Of a DNA stretch of 64,000 bases, positions 46,047-58,075 are shown one piece after another. Source of the stretch: Ampelocalamus luodianensis (lineage: Eukaryota > Streptophyta > Magnoliopsida > Poales > Poaceae); contig CM070633.1 of assembly GCA_036346255.1 (NCBI GenBank), positions 35,866,192-35,930,191 of the forward strand, read 5' to 3'. The position numbers and the translations under genes are program-made. Within the stretch, counting starts at the first letter, position 1, and the number at the start of each line of letters is the position of its first letter. The notes under the pieces were generated by a model that was not told where the DNA came from, did no database searches, and saw nothing but the letters and a program-made list of their open reading frames with translations.

Positions 46047-46471
46047 TTTAAAAAAGAAACTAAATGAGGAAAAAAAACTCGAATGAGCCAAGCTACAAAA
46101 AGCCATGTCCAACTTGGAGAAGGAAAGCGTTTCAAGTTTCATTCAATCTCAGCCTCTCAGGGCGGTCAGCACCGAACGTGCTGCTATCCGCCGTAATTCT
46201 CGTGGCTGTCCGTGGGGCCCACAGGACCAAACGGAGAATAAACTGGACGGATGGAGCGCCTGGCAGAGTCCACATATCTGGTTTGGTAATCGCCACCTGT
46301 TTTTATTCTCTTCTTTACCATCGCGGGAAATAAATTTTCTGCGCCCGGCCTCGGCGAGACCCCGCGTGGATGCCGTCTATTAGGAGCGCGTGCGAGGGGT
46401 GGAGAGCATCCAACGCTGGGTAGCTTTCACTCGTCATGCTAACGCTACCCAGATGCCAGGCCATTCCATGT
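46047..46471. other. Unassigned sequence with a small stem-loop
   Basis: Mixed sequence without domain matches. Near 46414-46451, CTGGGTAGC and GCTACCCAG form a 9-bp inverted repeat. Two overlapping frames (46064-46383) have no recognisable product. Confidence 0.35.
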
Positions 46472-46833
46472 ATCATACATAGACCCGTTCAAACGGTCGG
46501 CTAGGTTAGGTCTGGAAAAGCCCGGTCTTGAATTAGCAGGTCTGAATATGGTCCGGTCCAATATAGTGCAAGCCCGAGGTCTGGCCCGAAGCCTAAAAGC
46601 ATCGCCTTATCCTGTTTTTGTAATTACAAAAATATTTTTCCCAAATAAACCCTTGTTTTAAAAATATTTTCCTAAGTAAAAATAACATTTTTAATCATTG
46701 TTTAATGTAATCGGGCATTTTCAGGCTTCGGGTCAAGCTAGCGAGCTAGAAATTGGTGGGTCGAGCCCGACCTAGGCTCGAAAAACTTGAGAATGATGGG
46801 GCCGGGCTGCTCATGAACAAGTCTAATCATACA
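46472..46833. mobile_element. hAT MITE with 8-bp duplication (TAGAC family)
   Basis: The element proper is 46480-46825 (346 bp), starting TAGACCCGTTCA and ending GAACAAGTCTA (reverse complement TAGACTTGTTC). The listed span includes the perfect duplication ATCATACA at 46472-46479 and 46826-46833. CCCG-rich subterminal motifs and no coding capacity. Confidence 0.88.
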
Positions 46834-47011
46834 TGTCCATGTGCACTCCATCCACCATGGACCAAGCCACCGGCAAGAAGTAGAAAGGGCCAATATTTTT
46901 TGGTAGATTTTTATATTTATGAGAATATATCTCCTGCCTCCACTCTAGGCCGCTAGATGCTGTCGTGCATACCAATCGAGTGGATTGCATCGTCGCTGGC
47001 ATACTCATTGC

Positions 47012-50000
47012 CAGTGGTGGCCAGATGAGTGGCACGGCCCGACACGGCATGGGTACAAGTTGGCCCAGCCTATCTCGGCATGACCCATCCTGGCCCGCGA
47101 AATAAATGGGTTGTGTCGTGCTGGCCCACGTATTGGGGAGGCGGCCCATGAATGGCCCGAAGGCCTGTCGTGTCGTGCTGGCTTGAGCCCATTTGGCTCG
47201 TTAGGCCCGAAAAAAAATCAGAAAAATCCAAAAAAAATCTCAAAAAATAAAAAAGGTGTAGAATTCATAAATAGATATGAAAATTATAAAAAAAATAAGA
47301 CAAGAATATTAAAAATATAATAAAAATCTTTATTAATATTCAAATGGCTGCCTCGTTAAAACTTTTGCCAAGTAAAAACTCAACATTAGAAAACCTTAGT
47401 AAAGGAAAACGAGTACAACCGATGGCTCTACATACATCCTTGTTCTACATGTTGTCGTCTAGGTACAGATTTAGGAACACCTCTAATAACTATGTATTTT
47501 TCACAGAGTGTTGTGTTCGTGAATCAACTTGTTTTCAGTCCTTCACGGTTAGAAGTATATCTCCACCATCTCACTCGTGAGACATGTTCTTCTCTCCTCC
47601 CATATTCTTCTAGAAAGACTGAAAGCAGACTCGGAGGAGAACAATTAACACATCACATACAAGTATGGATAGCACGGGATAGTTCCCCACTTCTTGGGGT
47701 TGTTCTTGGTTGAGCTTGAGCAGGCGGCGCTGTAGAAGAAGAAGATCTAGACTTGGAGGAAGAGCCACTGAAGATCTTGCTCCACATATTTGTCTTACTA
47801 CTTGAGGTGGGGGTTACTGGAGGTCGTTCCAAGCGAACTCCCTAGAACTTTTTTTAATACCTTTAGTAAACCTCGTGTAATCAAGAACGAACTTCTGCAA
47901 AATAGTTAGTATAGTCCAGCCTTGTAGCATCACTAAGAAGATGGAAAATATTAGCAAATGCTTCAATTTTACCTCTAGGATCTAAACCACATGCAATTGC
48001 ATAAAAAAGGGATTTCTCTCCAATATTTGAGGTATTTAGTTTTCATAGCAATAATAACCTGACGTAAAACTAAGTTATTTTCACATATTTTTAATTGAAT
48101 AGCAATCTGTAAAATACTATGCACAATAATAGAAGATGTTGGATAGTAGACAGCGGACAAAGCAACAGTGGCCTCATAAAAATTTCTAAAAATTGTAGTA
48201 TCTTCTCAGCAACGAACCAATGTTGCTCAACCAATAGTATATTATCGCAAGTGCTCTGATAGCGTGTTTGAATAAAAATAGAAAAAGTACTCTTATATGA
48301 TAAAAGACTCTTAAACATCAGGTAAGTAGAGTTCCATCATACTATCCAAACCGAACTTTCTTGGACGTACACCCATTGTCCTGCAGAAGTTCTTATACGC
48401 TTTCATTCTTACGTTAGAATTTTTCAAGAAACATATCGCATCACGAAAAGACTCAAGATACACATCCAACCTCTTCAAACCGGATTTGACTATAAGGTTA
48501 ATAATATGACAAGTGCATCGCTAACATAGCAAGAAGGAATCGACATATGTACTGAAGACTGGAGTAAGAATATCCATGGTCTTAGAGTTTGCAACGGCAT
48601 TGTCTAGAGTAATTGAGAATATTTTGTTTGTAAGACCAAAGTCATACAGTTTGCAATATTCTCAGCCGTGTATGCTATATCAATTAATTTTAAACGTATA
48701 ATTCTTTTCTAAATTACTAGTCATCATGAACATAATGATCAACTACACTAAGATAATCCCCCTTAGCACGATCACTCCATATGTCCGAGGTTAGGGCCAC
48801 GAAAATGTGCACGTAGAAAATTTATCCTTTAATTTAACATAACATTCATTGTAGTATTTTACTAGATTCTAGTTGTTGTCTGTCTAGAAATGGAAGAAAA
48901 TCTATGATTATGCACAGCTCTAATGTAAGTTTGGAAAGCCTAACGGTAAATCTTCGGAAGCAACTAAACGATAGAGAGTTTGATGGGCTACCTCAGGGTT
49001 GTACTGCAGCTGCGTTTGCCTCATCAGCAATCCTTGCTTGGCACTACATCTTTTAGCATGTCTTTGCAAGTGCCCCGTCCCTCTAGTAGGCTTTGCAGAT
49101 AATTCCTTACGACAAATTCTGCAAACAGCATATGGTACCTCATTTTCTTGTGCATCTAGCTTGGTTGTCCTGTCGAAATGCTCTTAGACTTCGGATGTAG
49201 ACGGTCTCGACCTCTTTGCTCCGGTGCTCGCCGATGAATATGCTACCGTGGAGTTGATGACGGAACTCCGCTTTGCCCTTCCGATTGGTTTGAGGTTGCC
49301 GCAGCCTTCTCCATGGATGCAACATCCTCCGATAAAATTCCGTACTCACTAAGAGCAAAGATATCATAATTTTTCATTACGACAAATGCGAAATGAAAAC
49401 CAACACTATTATTATTTTTAGCTTAGCATAACAAATAATAACAATAAAAATATGCAAAAAATAGTATTGTACCTCTTTTGATGACTTGCTGCATGAATTT
49501 GAAATTTTTAAAATTTGGCACAAATTTTTTGAATTTTGCCGAATTATCTCACAATGAATTTAAATTTGCACAATATAATTTGAAAGAGAGATTGATGAAT
49601 GGATGGGTGCTAAATGAGGGGGGATATGGTGCCTATTTATAGAAAAGATTTTAGATTTTTTTTGTTATTTTTAAAACCCCAAATGGTAAAAAAAAAGATC
49701 GAATTTCAAAAAATCCGTACATTACAGGCTAAATGGACCAAACGGGCCATGCCGGGAGTAGCCAATCGGGCCTATTTAGCATGTAACGACTATAATACCG
49801 CTGGACCGTGCTGTGCCAGACATGGCCCACCGTGCCATTTTGGCCCACGAGCACGCTAGCACCGTCCCCTACTACCCACTGCCGGCTTGCCGCACTGCAC
49901 CCGAGCCGCCACTCCCTCACCTTGCCTCCTCTCTGAGCAGGCGGCCGCCTTGCCCTCGCCCTCCTGCTTCTGCTCGTCGCCAGTGTTGCCTCGCCCTCCT

Positions 50001-50546
50001 CCACGTGCGCCCGAGCCTACCGCGGCCGCGCAGTACCGCCCCCCTCCTCCTCCTTATCATTGTCGACGCCGCCCCGCCCTTCCTGTCTGCCTCGATCCCA
50101 CCGCGGTCGCGCTGCCTCACCTTCTCCTCCAGTCCTCCCGCCTGTCCCAACTCCCGAGTGCACCGCCTTCTCGGCACTTCTTCCCCTCTTTCCTCCTCCT
50201 CCTCTCCTCCCTTACTATCCTTCGCTCCCTCCCTCCCCCGTCTGCTAGCTTCCTCACTTCCTCCTCTGGCTTCGGTCCTTCCTCCCTCGTCGGCCACCGT
50301 CTTACCTCGGAACCTCCGCACGCAGGCCAGGTGGGCCGTGTCGGCAACGTGCCGTGCCTGGTACGACCTGGCATAGTTCATGCCGTGTCGGGACACCGTG
50401 CCAGGTTTTCGGCCCAAGCATGGCACGGGGCTTTGTGCCGGACCAGCACGACCCATTAACAATATGGGCCGTGCCGTACCTGGGCCGGGCTAACAGTGTC
50501 GTGGCTCGGGTTGGTCCAACTGGTACGGCCCATTTGGCCACCACTA
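47012..50546 (-). mobile_element. hAT element, copy 2 (longer relative of the 18-kb copy)
   Basis: The termini are CAGTGGTGGCCAGATG and (reversed) TAGTGGTGGCCAAATGGGCC. GGCCC-rich subterminal sequence lies at both ends, including a C-rich stretch (49860-50340) where long frames occur by composition. The interior holds a decayed transposase on the minus strand. The flanking octamers CTCATTGC and GTAGCTCA do not match, so no target duplication survives. At about 3.5 kb the size suits a formerly autonomous hAT. Confidence 0.82.
47450..49370 (-). pseudogene. hAT transposase remnant with BED finger, copy 2
   Basis: Reading right to left on the minus strand: an N-terminal segment (49367 onward), then a BED zinc finger at about 49165-49045 with VPYAVCRICRKELSAKP and HLQRHAKRC, giving the C-x2-C and H-x3-H ligands. 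Then come the RNase H-like core pieces, YKSTFSIFIQTRYQST and EQHWFVAEKILQFLE (48318-48190), and YPTSSIIVHSILQIAIQL with KTKYLKYWREIPFL (48150-48000). The C-terminal dimerisation region is near 47650-47470. Several frameshifts separate them. It would have cut and pasted both hAT copies. Confidence 0.75.
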
Positions 50547-51056
50547 GTAGCTCACCAACTGAACTATGCACCCCCTCCATACATCGTGGCATGTTCCTGT
50601 CTTTGTACATCCTTTTCACTAATTGTAGACCAATTGTTTCTTTTCTACGATGACAAGAAAGATGCACACACACCACACGTACTCGTGTGCATCTTCTTAG
50701 CACACGCCTAAATAGAGAGAGGTCGATAACAAATTCGCGAACCTCATAAAATTCCTATAAAACGCATTTGCGTGTGCATAAAGATAAACACTAGTATCTA
50801 AACTCTAGTGGGTGGAGTCATACATCCACAACTCCACCATATCATCCAACGATGATTCTCTATCGACTAGTAATTGTTTTTAGAACAACAACTATATTAA
50901 GCATAGTGGCTCATGTGGGTAGGAAAGGTATTGTTTTTCTACGTGTATGAACAATCTCTTTTATGCGCGATCCGTGTACAAATATGTGGCTGGCAAGTGG
51001 GTGCTACCGATAGGCGCAATTCACTTGCGAGCGACATTTCGTGCTACCGATAGGTG
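50547..51056. other. Unassigned flank of the copia insertion
   Basis: No gene. It holds a direct repeat, GTGCTACCGATAGGCGCAAT at 51001-51020 and GTGCTACCGATAGGTGCGAT at 51041-51060. The copia target site lies at the end of the second copy. Confidence 0.5.
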
Positions 51057-51061
51057 CGATT

Positions 51062-51332
51062 TGTTAAGAAACTGGGCCCAGGACCAGGAGTCCTGGCCCA
51101 AGGTGGGCTCCTCATCCCAAACCCTAGCAGGGCGTAGCCTATAAATAGGGGGTGCTATTCATTGTAAACGACTGATCGATGGATGAAGGAATAAAGAGAA
51201 GCAAGAAGTCCCCCTACATCTTTGTGTTCATCTCTTATTCTGTTCTTGTGTTCAAACATTGTTCTTACGATTCTGTGTATTGTCTATGAGGTAATCGCTC
51301 GGACTGGACTCGCCAGCGACGGTTCCTCAACA
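51062..51332 (+). repeat. Copia 5' LTR
   Basis: 271 bp with a TATA box TATAAATAG at 51140-51148 and a run of conserved sequence after it (GAGAAGCAAGAAGTCCCCC and beyond). It differs from the 3' LTR by a few substitutions and short indels. Confidence 0.92.
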
Positions 51333-51334
51333 CG

Positions 51335-51346
51335 TTATCAGCACGA
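51335..51346 (+). promoter_or_regulatory. Copia primer-binding site
   Basis: TTATCAGCACGA, a few bases after the 5' LTR, is the primer-site type seen in some copia elements. The exact tRNA was not determined. Confidence 0.6.
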
Positions 51347-51829
51347 TCGACTCTCCTCGCATCGGAAAGGTAACCGTCGATGAACGACACTCGTAGATTG
51401 AATCGTTTTTCTAGATTGCTTTCAATTCTGCAAATTTGGCTTTCTAGATTGGTTTTCCTACGGTGCAAATCCGCTCTAATATACCGCGAGCCGACTTGAA
51501 GTCGCCGGCCAAGCCGATCGGTAGATTGTATGAAAGAGTTGATGATGATTGTACCGTATGATAATATATGCAATCGCATGGAAGGCACCATGTGCACGCA
51601 TCGCCGCAGCGGTATCACTACCTCGTCAACACGCACGGTCGGCATAGTCCGCCATCACGTATCGCCACGGAGGCAACGACAGTGCTACGCCGCTAGCACA
51701 CGGCAAGCACGCACATGACGGCATGAAGCCGTGCCTCCGTTGTGATTATGTACTACATTACATTATGTATTGCATTGCATACATTTGTATGAACAGTAAA
51801 CTCGAAAAAAGGGCGGATCTGCGCAATCG

Positions 51830-52560
51830 CGGCCACACTCGCCGCGCCGCCCGGCCGCGACGGCACTCCTCGCCACCCGTAGTGGCGCCGACCGCGCCCG
51901 AAGCCGTGTCGCCGGAATCGCATTGCCGCCGTAGACAGCCGCCTCCTCGGGGCACTTGAAGAAGCCGACCATGCATCAACCCAAAACAATAGAAAGAAAC
52001 GGAGGAGGATGGGGCGCCACGCGCCGGCCGCCAAAACGGGCCGCCGCATGGAGTGGCGCGCCTCTCCGCCGCCGGTCGCCGTCCTCACGCCGCGGCAGCG
52101 CTGAAGTCGTGGCGCGCCATCGCGACGGTGCGGCGCTCGCCGCCGACGGCCGCTTGCGGCCTCCCGCCGGTCTTTCGCCGACTCCGATGCCGCCGGCCGG
52201 CGGCTCCCGCATGGAGCGCCCACACCGAACGCGCGACGGCGCTCGCCTGGGATGCGCCGGCTAGCGCGCCGCGCGCGCGCTGCCGCGCCGGCTAGCGACC
52301 TCCTCGCCGGCGCCTCTCGAGCCGCCGCCGAGCCCGCCCCATGCGCGCTGAGCCGCCGGTTATGCGCTCGAGCCGCCTCCGGCTCCATTTGAAGCCGCGA
52401 CCGCCCGCCACGGAAGGGCCGCCGTGCTGCGTGCCCCCTCCGCCACCACCGCGCGGCCGCGCGCGCGCCCCTCTCGCGCCGCTGCATGGCGCCGGTAGCT
52501 CAAGCCTCGCGCCGCCAGCTGGGAGGCACGGTTTAGGGAAAACCTAAAAGGCCTGCCTTC
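51830..52560. other. GC-rich insert-like segment in the copia leader
   Basis: Dominated by CGCC/GCCG/GGCGC runs, unlike the AT-rich sequence on both sides. Open frames occur on both strands by composition (for example minus 52487-51753), and none has a recognisable domain. It could be a family-specific leader or captured host DNA. Confidence 0.5.
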
Positions 52561-53149
52561 CCCTTTTTAATTCGGCCTAAAAAGGCCGGCTGGGCCGAGA
52601 TGCGCGTGGGCCGAAAAAGGTGGGATGGGCCAGTCGCATGGGCTGGAAAGGAGGCCCAACCGGGGAAAAGAAAAAAAAATGAAAAGAAATGGAAATTTTG
52701 CAAAACGGCCCTCGCAATTCTGAAAAATTACGAGATTTTTCGTGAATAAGGAATTTGCGAAAAAGGCCCTCTGAATATATGTAAACTACGCATAAATTCT
52801 CTCAGAACTGAGATTTCACCCTTTAGCCCCTGAAACTTGCAGTTTTCTCCAAAAAAATCATTTTTCCAGCAGAAAAGGGCTTCAGGAATCCAAATTTTTG
52901 CATATTTTGAGCATTTAAAGCATGTTTAATTCTGTTATTGTTATTTCTATGCAATTTATTTGCTGTATTTACTGTTTTTGATTATCTGTAATTGTTAATA
53001 TTGCTTTTAATCACTGAAAATAGCAGTAAATCATGAAAAATGCATAGAAAATACGAGAATCTGAACACGGAGTTCGATGAGCATTATGAGAATTTTGCAA
53101 CTATTTTATGCAGATTACTAGCAGTAATCCTTTGAACTTTTGCATGAAT

Positions 53150-53740
53150 ATGAATATGACTGGCATCACGAACCAGTAGTTCGAAGAACTGACCCAGTAT
53201 GGCCAGAATTTGTATAGAATTTATATCAGTCTCCAATTCTGTGGTAATGCAACCACGGATGAGCAGAAGATCGAGAAGACTCTCTACCTTTCACCCAAAC
53301 GCGGTGCAATCCGCGACGCGACTATCGTCAATCTGATTACAAGTAGTATGTCGAATTAATTGACATCATGCAAGTTGCGGAAACTCAAGATGATGTTCTA
53401 AGAAAGAACTACATCTTGCACCACCTAGTGGCAATGTTGGCCATGAAGCCATCGCTAGCGGCTACAGGTGATGAAGCCTCTCACAAATGAGAGGAGCAAG
53501 AAGGGTAAGGTCGTGCGTCGCACATTATTGATGCTTTACGGTCTAAGAAGAAGGGCAAATGATAGCATGAGGCATACCTCGCCATTACTGAGTACAGAGG
53601 ATCCACATCCATTAGCCGCACTTATGAATGTGAACAGCCCGATGGACCCCATCATCCCTCCTTTGGACATCGCAGCGCCACACCGTAGGCGCCCAAGAGG
53701 AGAAGATCGCGTATGGAGCCGATTTAGGCGTAAGTTCTGA
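53150..53740 (+). pseudogene. Copia gag remnant
   Basis: Short frames retain gag-like text: an EQKIEKTLY segment near 53260, followed by poly-stop sequence, and LTNERSKKGKVVRR near 53480 leading to an arginine/lysine tail (HRRRPRGEDRVW) near the expected knuckle region. No intact CCHC knuckle is seen. Assignment rests on order and residual similarity. Confidence 0.55.
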
Positions 53741-54429
53741 ATACTCGCCTATTAGATCCAAAGGCACGCATTGCACTCGGACCTTTATAGAAACTTGCAG
53801 TTTGTAATTGAAGCAGAATTTTGAATTATTGAATAATGGTTGCAAGCTCTAGGAGAGCAAAGCATTAAATTCTTATTATGAGTCCTGCAATACTTATTTT
53901 CCCGTGTTTATAATAGCAAGTTACGTTCTGATATCTGAAGTATTTTATTTATGTGTTGCTTGCTTTCTGCTACATATTAATAAAGTACATTATATTAGAA
54001 CGCGTGTGGCGCCCTATGGAGGAAGTGTGCTTAGCATGTAGCGGCACAACGAATACCATCCTGAGAGAAACGAAAATTTTTCCAGTCGATCAGTAAGAGT
54101 GCTGGCAGTCTTACGACAGTCGCAGGCAGCGATACTTGTATAATAGGCTCAGTAAATATCATAATTATACTTCCCAACGGGCACAACTTTGGTCATTAAA
54201 GAAGACTTGTTGTACCAGAATCGACTAGAACTCTCAAGGATATTTGCGCTAATAGTTTCCATGTAGAGACGAAAAGAGTATGGTATGAATACTGCTCATT
54301 ACAAAGCGTGAAGAAAGTAAAAATAGCATTAGAATATCTTCCTTCATATGAAATTGGGCTATCCTACACTAATATTTAGGCACCGCAAACCTATCGCTAC
54401 TGGAAATCGTATTTAGAAGCTCCGAACTT

Positions 54430-55310
54430 TTCTATCTCTCGGCATGATAGATTGTGCTGCCTAGGTCTTAGGATGATGAGAAATATAATTAACAATTCAC
54501 AGGGACATGATATGAATGTTAAGAATTTCTCGAATCAAGAAGACTTTGTGTGCCCCGCATGTGCCACCGGGAAATTAATTACTAGACATTTTGCTCTGAA
54601 AGCAAAGGATGAAGTCCCTACATTCCTGGACCGTATCCAAGGAGACTTTTGCGGTCCTATACAGCCCCTGTAAGGGTTATTTAGGTATTTTATAGTGCTC
54701 ATCATTGCTTCCTCGGAATGGTCGCACATATATTTATTGTCTACGAGAAATCATGCTTCTGTATAGCTAAATCTCGCAGATAATTAAATTAGAAATATTT
54801 TTCCTGATCATCATGAGAAGTCCACCCGAATGGACAATGCTGGAGAACTTACTCCGAAAGCATTTGATGATTATTGCATGAAAATGGGAATTAAAAGTTG
54901 AGCATTCTGTACCGCATGTCCACACCTAGAATGGACTAGCAGAACTTTGAAGAATTGTAATTTACCAACTAAATGTTGGGGACACGCAGTCCTGCTCGCA
55001 GCAGCTCTCATCAATTTTAGACCGTCGACCTATAACATCCATCCACCTATGCAACTAGCGTAAGGGTCAGCTCCGAAAACTTCTTATCTGCGCAGGTTTG
55101 GTCGTAAGGTTTATGTACCTATACCACCACCGCAGCGAACTGAAATGGGTCTTCTCCGAAAGTCTGGGATATACGTTGGTTATGAGACAACATCCATAAT
55201 CAAGTATTTGGACCATATGACTGGAGATTTGTATAATGCCCAATTCACGATAGTACATTAGATGAGGTTAGTTTCCGTCATTAGGGAGGAAATCAACCCT
55301 TGATGATAAT
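54430..55310 (+). pseudogene. Copia integrase remnant
   Basis: The GAG-pre-integrase zinc region is visible at about 54440-54580 (HDRLCCLG, GHDMN, CPACATGKLI). The core follows at about 54630 with IQGDFCGPIQPL, then RYFIVLIIASSEWSHIYLLS after a stop, then RMDNAGELTPKAFDDYCMK near 54830. A later stretch reads YVPIPPPQRTEMGLLRKSGI (about 55110-55170). Frameshifts and stops break it repeatedly. Confidence 0.8.
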
Positions 55311-56039
55311 GTCGGAAACAATTGAAGTCTAGAAGAAAATTGAAATCTATGCATATGACCCGCATAACTAGTGAAGCAAATAGAGAAGTCCGTAAGATAA
55401 TTGAAGTCTAGAAGACAATTGAAGTCCGTAAGATAATTGATTTGCAAGTATTAGCGAATCAACCGCGGACTACTTTAGTGATTTGAAGAGCGTGAATAAG
55501 TAGCATTTGCTCGCAAGCAATGCACCGGAGAGGTTGAAATACCATTGAAGGTATCCCTAATCCCGCCCGCAGGCCTCGGAATAAAAGGACGAGAACTCCG
55601 GTCCTCGAACTGGTAACCGGGACGCCGTGAAAAAGGATAAGAAGGACTTGATGACCCGGCCACGAAGTGCCCGAATTAGAAGGGGAGCGATTGAGACTCG
55701 CAGAGATGGAACCTTCGTGAAAGGCATACTGTAATTGAACATCCCCATGAAGGGAGACATCGCATGAATGTGTGCGCACACATCGGAGCTGAAAACTAAA
55801 GGACTTGCCCGCAATTGGAAGCGGCTGTGAACAAGTAGAAACATTAAAATAATCGCCCCTTGAAGAAATAGTTATAAACTTTATGACCTCGGAGAATCTT
55901 TGAATATGACAACAGCCAACGTCGACATTTACTTTGCAAAGAAACTTGCCACAATCATCAATCTTGATCCAGAGCCTGCATCGCTCGATAAATGAAAGAA
56001 AAGATCAGATTGAGAAGATTGGGAGAAGGCAATCGAAAC

Positions 56040-57560
56040 TGAATTATTCTTTCCGAATAAAAGAAAGACGTTTGGGCCTGTAAGCCGCACGCCTCCCCTT
56101 GTGCACCCCGTAGGGTATAAGTGGGTATTTGTTCGAAAGAGAAATGAAAAGAAGCAAGGCTCGTTGTACAAGGTTTCATTGGACATCCAGAAGATGATTA
56201 TGAAGAAACCTATTCCCGGTCATGGGCGGAACTCCCTTTAAATATTTATCTCAATGGCAAGTGAACTTGAAGTTAGAAGCGAAATTGATGGATGGGTACC
56301 AAAGATACCTTCATGAAATATTGATTGGACATTTATATGAAGATACCGAATGTATCACCGTCCCAACCAAAATAGAGCAAATAGAAATATGTACATGTGA
56401 AACTCGTAAAGTCATTGTACGAACTTAAGCAATCAAAGTAATGTGGTATAATCGCTGAAGCAACTTTCTATGCAAGAAAGGCTACACGAACAATGAGAAT
56501 AATCTCGTGTATTTATAACGACGATCCCGTAATGGTTTTTGTATAATCTCAGTGTATGAAGATAATCTGAATATCATCGGAACCTCAAGGATATTAAGAA
56601 AGCAAGCTCTTACCTAAAAAGAAAGGTTTGGGTAAAACCAAATATTGCTTAGGCTTGCAGCTTGAGCATGCCCCTGAAGGGATATTAGTGCATCACCACC
56701 TACACTCGGAAGGTGTTAGAAAGGTTCGACTTTGCGAAGACATACCCTTTGAAAGTGCCAATGGTCGGGAGATCTTTGCAGCAAGACAAAGACCCGCATG
56801 CACCTAAAGAAGAGGGGAGGAAGTCACGGGACCGAATTCCCACACCAAGTGCAATAGAAGCACTAATGTATTTAGCAAACTGTACTAGAACGGATATTGC
56901 ATTTGCCGTGAACCTATTAGCAAGGTATAGTACTGAGAACCTACCAAAGGCATTGGTAGAGAATGAAGGACATCTTTCAATACCTCCAAAGAAGCAAAGA
57001 ATTTAGTCATGTCTCTGAAAGAACCAAGACTTAACTATGAATGGCAATACAGATGATGTGGTACTTGTAGGATCCGTGATACACCAAATTGCAAACAAAG
57101 CTATGAACTCCTATGTGGTGGAACTACAATTCCATGGAAAACGCCTAAGCGTAGTCTTGTACCGACTTCGACGAACCACTGAAATGATAGCACTGATGAG
57201 GCCTCACGAGAATGTGCTTGGCTTCGGCGGATGATTCACCACATCCAAGAATCATGTGGATTGAATGCCGACTAACCCCACTATTATCTATGAAGATAAA
57301 TGCGCTTGTGTTGCATAAGTACATATGGGTTATGTGAAGTATCCTCTCACAAGGCATATCAACCCCAAGTTCTTCTATGCTCGTGAATTGCAAAAGATGA
57401 ACGTAATCAAAGCATCGCATACTAAGTCATGTGATAATCTTGCGATTTATTCACTAAGTCACTTCCAAACATCTAGCTTTGAAAGGTGCATACGTGGAAT
57501 TAGAATGATGAGACTTAGAGAAGTGCAGATCTGGGGAGAATCTTCACAAACTCATTACTA
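56040..57560 (+). pseudogene. Copia reverse transcriptase and RNase H remnant
   Basis: RT begins near 56105 with VGYKWVFVRKRNEKK. The catalytic box near 56540-56575 reads SVYEDNLNIIG, where copia RTs have Y-V-D-D, so one catalytic aspartate is lost. Then come VLERFDFAKTYPLKVPMVGR (about 56710) and ALMYLANCTRTDIAFAVNLL (about 56860), strong copia signatures. RNase H and tail motifs follow, with QESCGL near 57245 and ARELQKMNVIKASHTKSCDN near 57385. Stops and indels are frequent. Confidence 0.85.
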
Positions 57561-57792
57561 AAGCTTGATCACTTAAGATCGAGTACCCAAAAGGTAAATC
57601 CTGAGATTAAATGAAATTGGGTGGATTGTACTCTTTTTCCTTGACGAGTTTTCTCCAAGTTTCTCGGCTAAGGTTTTTAATGAGGCAATTCCAGTGCAAA
57701 GATAACAGAACATGATTCATGTACTCTTTCTCCAAATTTTTCCCACTGGGTTTTTATGGAGTTTTGATGAGACATGGACATGAAGGATGAGT

Positions 57793-57804
57793 GCCCAAGG
57801 GGAG
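57793..57804 (+). promoter_or_regulatory. Copia polypurine tract
   Basis: GCCCAAGGGGAG abuts the 3' LTR; AAGGGGAG would serve as plus-strand primer. Confidence 0.8.
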
Positions 57805-58070
57805 TGTTAAGAAATCGGGCCCAGACTGAGGAGTCTCGCCCAAGGTGGGCTCTCATCCCAAACCCTAGCAGGCGTAGCCTATAAATAGGGTGCTATTCAT
57901 TGTAAACGATCGATCGATGGATGAAGGAATAAAGAGAAGCAAGAAGTCCCCCTACATCTTTGTGTTCATCTCTTATTCTGTTCTTGTGTTCAAACATTGT
58001 TCTTACGATTCTGTGTATTGTCTACGAGGTAATCGCTCGGACTGGACTCGCCAGCGACGGTTCCTCAACA
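57805..58070 (+). repeat. Copia 3' LTR
   Basis: 266 bp, colinear with the 5' LTR, TATA box TATAAATAG at 57880-57888. CGATT follows. Confidence 0.92.
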
Positions 58071-58075
58071 CGATT

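Larger units (their letters stand above)
51062..58070 (+). mobile_element. Complete copia-type retrotransposon (dead copy)
   Basis: The 7009-bp element has LTRs at 51062-51332 and 57805-58070, starting TGTTAAGAA and ending CTCAACA. It is flanked by CGATT (51057-51061 and 58071-58075), a perfect 5-bp duplication. The order gag, GAG-pre-integrase, integrase, RT, RNase H is copia. No long frame survives, with stops and small indels throughout. The leader between the primer site and gag contains about 0.7 kb of extremely GC-rich sequence. Confidence 0.93.

Noticed and set aside
49813..50462. Long overlapping ORFs on both strands
   Set aside because: They lie in the C-rich subterminal part of a hAT element; openness on both strands reflects composition.
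51753..52487. 244-codon minus-strand ORF
   Set aside because: Lies in the GC-rich copia leader, with competing frames on both strands and arginine/alanine runs but no domain.
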